Positions 56,171 through 63,234 of a stretch of DNA of 64,000 nt are shown piece after piece. Source of the stretch: Bacillus aquiflavi (lineage in GTDB: Bacteria; Bacillota; Bacilli; Bacillales; Cytobacillaceae); contig NZ_CP082780.1 of NCBI RefSeq assembly GCF_019915265.1, positions 558,001-622,000 on the forward strand. Direction: 5' to 3'. Each line of letters begins with the position of its first letter. Positions within the stretch are counted from its first letter, which is position 1. Under the pieces are notes generated by a model, which was not told where the DNA came from, searched no databases, and saw nothing but the letters and a program-made list of their open reading frames with translations. Both the position numbers and the translations under genes were made by a program.

Positions 56171-57481
56171 GTGAAGGGATTGTTTAAAGTTGGCGTCGTT
56201 GGTCCTTCTCTTTCTGTTGAAAGGATATTAGATGTTGGAAAGGAATTTGAAAGTGAATTAACATTTCTTTCGTATCCGTATCATGAAGCCTATGAAACAA
56301 CAAAAATTGTAAAAGAGCATGAGAATGAAGTAGACGCATGGTTATTTTCTGGTCCAATTCCATATACAATTGCCAAAGATGCACTTGGAACAGATAAAAG
56401 ATTAACTGGCGTTTTTTTTCTCGAAACAGGTTTTTATAAATCCTTTTTAAATTTATTTTTTAAAAAAGGAACAATGTTTGAAGGGATTAGTATTGATATT
56501 CCGTTAGGCGAAAATGTCGTTGATGAAGCCCTTGCACAGTTAGATATAAGACCTAACAATGTATATGTAAAAAAATTTGATGCTCATATTGATTACATGA
56601 AGCTCTACCATCATCATCAACGTCTATGGAAAGAAGGAAAGATTGAAGCTGTTTTAACGTGTTATCCTCAAGTGAAAGAACTTCTTGAAAACGATGGTAT
56701 CGCAGCAAATTGGATTAGTACAACGCGGCTTGAAACAAGACAAACGTTACAAGTTCTTGTTGAGAAAGCTAGGGCAAAATACTTTAAAAATACACAAATT
56801 GCTGTCTGTATCGTTGAGATCGAGGAGGCAAAGGTTCAATCGCAAAAAGACTTTCTTTCTTACGATTTGCAATATACTGATTTAAAAATGAATGAGGAGT
56901 TGCTCCACTTAAGCAGAAGCTTAAACGGATCATTTTTAAAGCTTGGAAGCGGCAGTTACATTATTTTCAGTTCTCGTGGCGAAATGGAGCATAAATTACC
57001 AGTGTTACAAAAAACTACCGAGGTGTTAATACGTGAATGGAAACGTTCAGTCCTTACTGGAATTGGGTTTGGTGATTCGGCTATTGCAGCTGAGTTTAAT
57101 GCAAGACGGGCTGTTCAACTTTCAAAGGAGGAAACAGGGAAAAAAATAATGATCATTGACGATGACGGGAGAACTGTTGAATTTATGAACGAAGAAAATA
57201 TCCTTTCATATGGATCTTCAAGTCATGATGAACTGCTCGTTAAAAAGCTTCAGCATGTTAATGTTAGCGTACAAACTTATGAAAAAGTAAAGGCTTGTGT
57301 TGATAAAAAGGGCTGGACATCCTTTACAACGAAAGATTTGGCTCTTGAACTGAATATGAGTGATCGAAACGCACAAAGGATCGTCTCAACTCTTTGTAAA
57401 GCTGAGCTCTTAAAAGATGTCGGAGAAACAAAAAAGCATAATAAAGGTAGACCGAGCAAGTTGTATACATTTAGTCGATAA
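56171..57481 (+). CDS. Transcriptional regulator with cyclase-like domain and C-terminal wHTH
   Basis: The 436-residue protein has an N-terminal alpha/beta region (1-200, KVGVVGPSLSVERILDVGKEF) resembling PrpR-type sensor domains. A middle domain (210-345) has GIGFGDSAIAAEFNARRAVQLS, like nucleotidyl-cyclase/GTP cyclohydrolase III folds. The C-terminal winged helix (365-436) is FTTKDLALELNMSDRNAQRIVSTLCKAEL. The domain calls are by eye. It precedes an M20 peptidase and AbgT transporter and shares their operator, so it probably controls them and itself. GTG 56171 or TTG 56180 may be the start. Confidence 0.7.
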   Translation: MKGLFKVGVVGPSLSVERILDVGKEFESELTFLSYPYHEAYETTKIVKEHENEVDAWLFSGPIPYTIAKDALGTDKRLTGVFFLETGFYKSFLNLFFKKGTMFEGISIDIPLGENVVDEALAQLDIRPNNVYVKKFDAHIDYMKLYHHHQRLWKEGKIEAVLTCYPQVKELLENDGIAANWISTTRLETRQTLQVLVEKARAKYFKNTQIAVCIVEIEEAKVQSQKDFLSYDLQYTDLKMNEELLHLSRSLNGSFLKLGSGSYIIFSSRGEMEHKLPVLQKTTEVLIREWKRSVLTGIGFGDSAIAAEFNARRAVQLSKEETGKKIMIIDDDGRTVEFMNEENILSYGSSSHDELLVKKLQHVNVSVQTYEKVKACVDKKGWTSFTTKDLALELNMSDRNAQRIVSTLCKAELLKDVGETKKHNKGRPSKLYTFSR

Positions 57482-57564
57482 AAAGCTGGCTTTTTAGACT
57501 TCGTTTTAAGCATATCAACGAGCATTCTCAATAGTCTTTAGGAACTTAATTTTATGGTTAAACT

Positions 57565-57591
57565 AAAAGCTTCAAAAAGGAAGCTTTTTTT
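57565..57591 (+). terminator. Terminator after the regulator gene
   Basis: AAAAGCTTC and GGAAGCTTTTTTT form a stem with a T-run. A near-identical hairpin occurs at 57744-57771. Confidence 0.85.
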
Positions 57592-57592
57592 A

Positions 57593-57734
57593 GGCTGTTG
57601 ACAAACGCTCGCATTCTTCGTAGCTTACACTTCGTAGTAAGTTCATGAACTACAAATTTTATTTGCCTCCGCCTTATGCTGCGGAAGTGTTTTCCCCAGT
57701 CTGAGTAAAATTGATTTAAATAATGACTTTGTCT
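57593..57734. repeat. Dispersed intergenic repeat copy, inverted
   Basis: Read on the minus strand it starts AGACAAAGTCA, contains TTCATGAACTTACTACGAAG and ends GAGCGTTTGTCAACAGCC, in the same order as at 42312 and 9747. It sits between two near-identical terminators. Confidence 0.55.
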
Positions 57735-57743
57735 GTAAACTCT

Positions 57744-57771
57744 AAAAAGCTTCAAGAAAGAAGCTTTTTTT
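57744..57771 (+). terminator. Second copy of the regulator terminator
   Basis: AAAAAGCTTC pairs with GAAGCTTTTTTT. Preceding bases (TAAACTCTAAAAA) also resemble those before the first copy. Confidence 0.75.
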
Positions 57772-57781
57772 ATTTTAATTA

Positions 57782-57835
57782 TTGCAAAATTCGGATTACA
57801 CAAATATAATTGAATTTAACGAAATTGTCGTTAAA
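57782..57835 (+). promoter_or_regulatory. Promoter and operator of the M20-AbgT operon
   Basis: TTGCAA (57782-57787) and TATAAT (57805-57810) are 17 bases apart. TTTAACGA and TCGTTAAA form an inverted repeat with a five-base gap at 57815-57835, directly after the -10 and similar to that before the regulator gene. Confidence 0.65.
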
Positions 57836-57864
57836 TATACGTTATTTAAGAAGGAGAGTTTTAA

Positions 57865-59043
57865 ATGGAGGGTAGGCAGCTAGAAGAACAAATCGAAGAA
57901 GTCTATGAAAGCGTTATTAAATGGAGAAGATATTTACATCAACATCCGGAATTATCCTTTCAAGAGGTAAACACTTCGCAATTCATTTTTGACACATTAT
58001 CAAACTTTGAAAATCTCGAATTATCAAGACCAACGAAAACGAGTGTTGTTGCCCGCTTAAAGGGAACAAAGCCTGGAAAACGAGTAGCATTGCGAGCAGA
58101 TATAGACGCGCTTCCAATTAAGGAGGAAACAGGTCTACCATTTGCTTCTAAAAATAATGGGGTTATGCATGCTTGCGGACATGATGGGCATACAGCAATG
58201 CTTCTAGGTGCAGCAAAAGTGTTAAGCGAATCTATTGACGAACTAAGCGGAGAAATTATTTTTATTTTCCAACATGCTGAAGAAGTGCCGCCTGGAGGCG
58301 CTCAAGAATTGGTTAAAGCAGGGGTAGTAAACGGTATCGATAAAATAATTGGGATGCATCTTATGCCTGCAATTCCACTAGGTAAAATTGGAATTACACT
58401 AGGGGCATCAACAACTGCTTCAGATCTGTTTGATATTATTGTTCAAGGCAAAGCGGGTCACGCATCCTCTCCACAAGACTCGATTGATTCCTTAGCAATA
58501 GGGGCGCAAATCGTAAGCAGTTTACATCATATCGTTTCGAGAGATATTTCTCCATTGGAGAGTAGTGTCATTTCAGTAACGAGATTTCATAGTGGTGATG
58601 CTTACAATGTCATCCCAGGAACTGCAACAATTGGCGGGTCAGTCCGAAGTTTTTCAGAAGAAGTGCGAGAAAAACTGCGGCAACGTATTGAAGAAGTGGC
58701 ACAAGGAGTTGCAACAGCATATGGGGCAAAGATCACTTTTCAGTATATGTATGGATATAGTGCAGTAGTCAATGATGAGACTGTTACGAAAGAATTATTA
58801 GCTGTTATCAAAAAACAATTTCCAGACAATTGTATCGAGTTTTTACCACCAATGTTAGGTGGAGAGGATTTCTCTGCTTTCAGTAATGAAATCCCTGGGT
58901 GCTATATTAGGCTTGGAGCAGGAAATGTAGACAAAGGAATCATCCATCCTCTTCATCATCCGAGCTTTAATATAGAAGAGCTTGCCTTAAAATATGGAGT
59001 AAAGATTTATGTAAATGCAGCTTTAAGCTTAACGAAAAGCTGA
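57865..59043 (+). CDS. M20-family amidohydrolase (N-acyl amino acid/AbgB-like)
   Basis: The 392-residue enzyme shows M20 metal ligands: His in MHACGHDGHTAMLLG, Glu-Glu in HAEEVPPGGAQELV, and His near the end (HPLHHPSFNIEE); substrate lid features are at 180-290. It cleaves an amide bond in N-acyl amino acids or aminoacyl-glutamates in the cytosol. The AbgT-family transporter directly downstream (35 bases) suggests that its substrate is imported by that protein, as in p-aminobenzoyl-glutamate use. AAGGAG precedes the ATG. Confidence 0.9.
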   Translation: MEGRQLEEQIEEVYESVIKWRRYLHQHPELSFQEVNTSQFIFDTLSNFENLELSRPTKTSVVARLKGTKPGKRVALRADIDALPIKEETGLPFASKNNGVMHACGHDGHTAMLLGAAKVLSESIDELSGEIIFIFQHAEEVPPGGAQELVKAGVVNGIDKIIGMHLMPAIPLGKIGITLGASTTASDLFDIIVQGKAGHASSPQDSIDSLAIGAQIVSSLHHIVSRDISPLESSVISVTRFHSGDAYNVIPGTATIGGSVRSFSEEVREKLRQRIEEVAQGVATAYGAKITFQYMYGYSAVVNDETVTKELLAVIKKQFPDNCIEFLPPMLGGEDFSAFSNEIPGCYIRLGAGNVDKGIIHPLHHPSFNIEELALKYGVKIYVNAALSLTKS

Positions 59044-59078
59044 TATGTAAACGTTTTAAAAAGTGAGGAGGGATTATT

Positions 59079-60620
59079 TTGGAATTAGAAAAGAATGTAA
59101 AATCAGAAAAGCGTCAAGGTTTTTTTAACAAAATGCTCGATAAAATTGAATATGCAGGAAACAAATTACCTGATCCGATCGTATTGTTTGTTATTCTCTC
59201 TGCAATCATTATTTTGGCTTCCTATGTATTATCATTATTGAATATTTCTGCTGTAAATCCTGCAACTAATGAGAAAGTGGTTGTTCATAATCTTCTTTCT
59301 AAAGACGGATTGATTGAAATATTAACTGGTATGGTAAAAAACTTTAGTGAATTTCCGCCTCTCGGAGCGGTATTAGTCGTGATGATTGGTGTTGGTTTAG
59401 CTGATGAAAGCGGATTTTTTTCGGTATTAATGAAACGAGCGGTCGTGGCCACACCAAAAAAGATTATTATTCCTAGTATTATTTTTATTGCGATTGTTGG
59501 AAATGTTGCTGCAGATGCAACACAAGTTGTTTTACCGCCGATAGCCGCAGCTGTGCTTATGGCTTTCGGATATCATCCGCTCGTTGGACTTGTAGTTGCA
59601 TACGCTTCGACAGTTGGTGCCTTCTCAGCCAATATTATGATTGGAATGACCGATACGTTAGCCGCTGGATTCACAGAAATTGGTGCAAAGGCAGTTAATC
59701 CTGATTATGTAGCGAACCCTGCGATGAACTATTATTTTATTGCAGTATCTGCATTTTTCCTATTAATTGTTGCAACTTGGGTCACCTATAAATTTACGAT
59801 TCCTCGATTTGGAACATACACTGGTATGGCAGTCGAAATGGAGAAAATAACTGAGCTTGAAAAACGCGGATTAAGGTGGTCTGGAATAGTTTTTCTCGTA
59901 TTTATTATCATTACTTTAATTTTAGTTTTGCCGCAGAATGGTATTTTACGAAACCCAGAAACAGGATCGCTCATTCAAGATTCACCATTTATGGCAGCGA
60001 TTGTGCCATTAATTACGATTTTCTTTTTAATACCGGGTCTTTTTTATGGTTTGGGGTCGAAAACAATTCGTTCGTCAAAAGATTTTGCTGACATGCTAGG
60101 AAAAGCGATGAGTACGATGGGGCCATATATCGTATTAGTTTTCGTTACAGCACAAATGCTCGCATACTTTAGCTCAAGTAATTTAGGTCCGATTATTGCT
60201 ATTAAAGGAGCAGAATTTTTAGAGTCTGTTGGATTTACAGGGATCCCACTCTTCATTTTCTTTATTATTTTTGTTGGATTTGTTAATATTTTGATCGGAA
60301 GTGCTTCAGCAAAATGGGCAATTCTTGCTCCTATTTTCGTGCCAATGTTTATGATTCTTGGATATGATCCTGCGTTCACACAGGCAATGTATAGAATAGG
60401 AGATTCAATCACTAATCCAATCACACCAATGTTGCCGTATTTAGTGTTATTATTATCATTTGCGAAACAGTATGATAAGAAGACAGGTCTTGGTACATTA
60501 ATTTCAGCATTATTCCCATACACAATATTTTTCGGAATATTCTGGATACTGCTGTTAATTGTTTGGTATTTGTTAGGAATACCTGTAGGTCCACAAGGGC
60601 CAATTTATTTACCATCATAA
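59079..60620 (+). CDS. AbgT-family transporter
   Basis: The 513-residue membrane protein has about ten to twelve helices and the AbgT family sequence (KLPDPIVLFVILSAIIILASY; GNVAADATQVVLPPIAAAVLMAFGYHPLVG; GSASAKWAILAPIFVPMFM). AbgT proteins import p-aminobenzoyl-glutamate or export antimetabolites. Here, the M20 hydrolase in the same operon favours uptake of an amide. A TTG start follows GAGGAGG. Confidence 0.92.
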   Translation: MELEKNVKSEKRQGFFNKMLDKIEYAGNKLPDPIVLFVILSAIIILASYVLSLLNISAVNPATNEKVVVHNLLSKDGLIEILTGMVKNFSEFPPLGAVLVVMIGVGLADESGFFSVLMKRAVVATPKKIIIPSIIFIAIVGNVAADATQVVLPPIAAAVLMAFGYHPLVGLVVAYASTVGAFSANIMIGMTDTLAAGFTEIGAKAVNPDYVANPAMNYYFIAVSAFFLLIVATWVTYKFTIPRFGTYTGMAVEMEKITELEKRGLRWSGIVFLVFIIITLILVLPQNGILRNPETGSLIQDSPFMAAIVPLITIFFLIPGLFYGLGSKTIRSSKDFADMLGKAMSTMGPYIVLVFVTAQMLAYFSSSNLGPIIAIKGAEFLESVGFTGIPLFIFFIIFVGFVNILIGSASAKWAILAPIFVPMFMILGYDPAFTQAMYRIGDSITNPITPMLPYLVLLLSFAKQYDKKTGLGTLISALFPYTIFFGIFWILLLIVWYLLGIPVGPQGPIYLPS

Positions 60621-60667
60621 AAAAGCTTAAAAATATATGTTAATAAAATATTAGGAAGAAAAAAATG

Positions 60668-60695
60668 AACCTCTTCCAATTAAAAGGAAGAGGTT
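60668..60695. terminator. Bidirectional terminator
   Basis: AACCTCTTCC and GGAAGAGGTT form a 10-bp stem between AbgT (+) and the CNNM/CorC gene (-). It overlaps the last codons of the latter. Confidence 0.82.
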
Positions 60696-62041
60696 GGTAT
60701 TTCTTCATGAGATACTTGTACTTGTTGGTCTTCTTCATTTACTTTATGGTGATTTCTTATCACTTCGATCAGCTTAATATGATGGTCTTCTTTCTCAAGA
60801 ATTTTGAAGGAATATGTGTCGTGCTCGACAACATCCCCCTCTTTAGCATCAAAATTTTCTGTTAACAGCCATCCGCCTATCGTATCAACGTCTTCATCAT
60901 CAATATGAAGGTTTAATAGCTCATTTACTTCACTTACTAATACTTTAGAGTCAATAATATAATGGTCATCATTAATTTTTTGAATTGAGGGCATTTCATC
61001 TAAATCAAACTCATCTCTTATCTCACCGACGATTTCCTCGATAATATCTTCAACTGTTACAAGTCCGGATGTTCCCCCATACTCATCCATTAATATTGAC
61101 ATATGAATTCGTTCTTTTTGCATTTTAATAAGTAACTCATGAATTGGTATTGTATCAATCACACGAATAATTGGTCTGATATATGAATCTAGCTTTGTAT
61201 TCGCCAGTTCTTTATTAACAATTAAATCAGTCAAGACCTCTTTCACATTAACTAGACCGACAATATGGTCTTTATCTCCTTCAGTAATAGGATAACGAGT
61301 AAATTTTTCTTCGCGAACTGTTTGAAGGAATGTTTCAAGAGTATGGTCCTTTTCCAACGATACAATTTCTGTACGTGGGACCATAATTTCCTTAGCAATT
61401 CGGTTATCAAATTCAAAAATATTATTTACATATTTAAACTCAGATTGGTTGATTTCACCACTTTTATAGCTTTCAGACAGAATAATGCGAAGTTCTTCCT
61501 CAGTATGAGCCAGTTCATGTTCAGATGCTGGTTTTAGCCCAAATATTCTTGTAATCAATTGAGCAGATCCATTTAATGCCCAAATAATCGGATACATTAC
61601 TCGGTAAAATAAAATTAGCGGTCTTGCAGTATATAAGCTTACCATTTCTGCTTTTTGGATAGCTAATGTCTTTGGTGCTAACTCGCCAACGACAACATGT
61701 AAGAAGGTAATAAAGGCGAAAGCAATTCCAATAGATAGAATAGAAGCTGCTGAGTCGGGTATGTTAAATTTTTCAATTAGCGGTCTTAATAGATGAGCTA
61801 CTGTTGGTTCACCTAACCAACCTAGTCCTAAAGCTGTAATCGTAATCCCGAGCTGACATGCTGATAAATATTCATCTAGGTTTGAAATGACTTTTTTTAC
61901 TGCAACAGCACCTTTGTTTCCTTCCTCAATTAACTGGTCAATTCGAGAACTTCTAATCTTAACGATCGCAAATTCCGAAGCGACAAAAAAGCCTGTCAAA
62001 GCAATTAAAATGGCTAAGATAACCAAGTTTAATATGTCCAA
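60680..62041 (-). CDS. CNNM/CorC-type transporter-like protein (HlyC/CorC family)
   Basis: The 453-residue protein has an N-terminal CNNM (DUF21) membrane domain of about four helices (1-190, TGFFVASEFAIVKIRSSRIDQL), two CBS domains (about 215-340, with MVPRTEIVSLEKDHTLETFLQ) and a CorC_HlyC domain (350-435). Relatives such as MpfA (YhdP) export magnesium. It starts with TTG behind AAGGAAA; a small hairpin (CTTACTCG/CGAGATAAG) and a GGGAGGTGA lie upstream and may form a leader. A MerR-type gene precedes it and may regulate it. Confidence 0.88.
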   Translation of the reverse strand: MDILNLVILAILIALTGFFVASEFAIVKIRSSRIDQLIEEGNKGAVAVKKVISNLDEYLSACQLGITITALGLGWLGEPTVAHLLRPLIEKFNIPDSAASILSIGIAFAFITFLHVVVGELAPKTLAIQKAEMVSLYTARPLILFYRVMYPIIWALNGSAQLITRIFGLKPASEHELAHTEEELRIILSESYKSGEINQSEFKYVNNIFEFDNRIAKEIMVPRTEIVSLEKDHTLETFLQTVREEKFTRYPITEGDKDHIVGLVNVKEVLTDLIVNKELANTKLDSYIRPIIRVIDTIPIHELLIKMQKERIHMSILMDEYGGTSGLVTVEDIIEEIVGEIRDEFDLDEMPSIQKINDDHYIIDSKVLVSEVNELLNLHIDDEDVDTIGGWLLTENFDAKEGDVVEHDTYSFKILEKEDHHIKLIEVIRNHHKVNEEDQQVQVSHEEIPTSSF

Positions 62042-62102
62042 ATAAGTTTCCTTATCTCGCCTTTACGAGTAAGGAGTCACCTCCCGATAAATTCAAAAAT
62101 AG

Positions 62103-62513
62103 TTAACTTGTAATAACCAGGAGAGATTGAAGTAAGGCAGATCTTTCATTCGTTAATTTTTTTGCTAAAGCTTCTTTTGGTTTATCATCCAATTTTTCAA
62201 TAAGCGGTAATAAATCGGATAACTCGTCTTGAAGTTGTTTCATTTGTTGAGCTAAAGCATAGATTTGCTTCTCAACCTCGGTTTCTTTAATCTCCCTTGA
62301 TTTCTTTATTTCCAGTTTCCTCTTAATTTCTTCCAAAGGAAGATGTAGTTTCTTGTATTTTTCTATAAATTTAAGCGTATCTAATGAATCTTCAGAATAT
62401 ATACGGTAATTAGATTTAGAGCGATTTGCTTCCAGTAAACCAAGACTAGTGTAATAATCAATGGTCCTTTTGGAAACGTTTGCTAAACTAGCTAATTCTC
62501 CAATTCGATACAC
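62103..62513 (-). CDS. MerR-family regulator
   Basis: The 136-residue protein has the MerR winged helix (YRIGELASLANVSKRTIDYYTSLGLL) and a coiled coil (about 75-115). No effector domain or metal-binding cysteines are present, so its signal is unknown. GTG start behind AGGTGA. It lies 61 bases upstream of the CNNM/CorC gene on the same strand. Confidence 0.85.
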   Translation of the reverse strand: MYRIGELASLANVSKRTIDYYTSLGLLEANRSKSNYRIYSEDSLDTLKFIEKYKKLHLPLEEIKRKLEIKKSREIKETEVEKQIYALAQQMKQLQDELSDLLPLIEKLDDKPKEALAKKLTNERSALLQSLLVITS

Positions 62514-62847
62514 TGCCCCATTTTATCACCTCAACATATAAAATTAAGAATATTATAGATAAATTAAACTGTACAGTCAAACGTTATACTTTAAAAAAGG
62601 TTTATTAATGAAGTTTATGGTGCAAACAAATTTCTATGAATAGCGAAAGATAAAATCAGTAAATATTGGACTCTTTTTGTTACTTTGCATTTTCATCAAT
62701 TCCTTTATAAAAATCTATTTCCTCAAAAATCCTATTCGTTCAACTAATAATTGATAAAATAGGTAAATGCTTTGACACGATTTTTTTTTTTTTTTATCGC
62801 ATATACTAATATTCAAATGAATGTTTGAATGATGGCAGGTGAAATAG
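62514..62847. other. Intergenic region between MerR and cad operon
   Basis: It holds divergent promoters. The right part has the cad promoter and operator; the rest is A/T-rich with no ORF. Confidence 0.5.
62772..62830 (+). promoter_or_regulatory. cad promoter and CadC operator with long poly-T spacer
   Basis: TTGACA (62772-62777) and TATACT (62802-62807) are the best hexamers, but they are 24 bases apart because the spacer contains 15 consecutive T. ATTCAAATGAATGTTTGAAT (62811-62830) is an inverted repeat closely matching the known cad operator for CadC. Confidence 0.7.
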
Positions 62848-63234
62848 TTGTATCAAGATGATGTTTGTGAAATAACAAGTGTTGATGAGAAAAAAGCTAA
62901 TAAAGTAAAAGCAATGCTTTTAGAGCAAAATACAAGCGAAGTTTCCAAAATGTTTAAAGCACTTTCAGATGATACCCGAGTTAAAATAGCTTATGCATTA
63001 ACTTGTGAAGAAGAATTGTGTGTATGCGATGTCGCGTATGTTGTTGGCTGTTCAACAGCGACCGCTTCACATCACTTACGATTATTAAGAAATTTAGGAT
63101 TAGCAAAATATAGAAAAGAGGGAAAATTAGTCTACTACTCTCTAGACGATGATCATGTAAAGCAATTAATCCACATTGCAACGACCCATCAAAGGGAGGT
63201 GACCGAACGTGACAGAACTAGCAAAAAAAAATAA
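62848..63234 (+). CDS. cadC: ArsR/SmtB-family metal sensor CadC
   Basis: The 128-residue repressor has the ArsR winged helix (SKMFKALSDDTRVKIAYAL; VGCSTATASHHLRLLRNLGLAKYRKEGK) and the CadC metal site cysteines C7, C58 and C60 (ELCVCD). Position 11, Cys in the classic CadC, is Ser here. It represses the cad operon until Cd, Pb or Zn binds. TTG start behind AGGTGA. It overlaps cadA. Confidence 0.9.
   Translation: MYQDDVCEITSVDEKKANKVKAMLLEQNTSEVSKMFKALSDDTRVKIAYALTCEEELCVCDVAYVVGCSTATASHHLRLLRNLGLAKYRKEGKLVYYSLDDDHVKQLIHIATTHQREVTERDRTSKKK

Noticed and set aside
60044-60523. 159-codon minus-strand frame inside the AbgT gene
   Set aside because: Shadow of a clearly coding transporter; no start signal or family.
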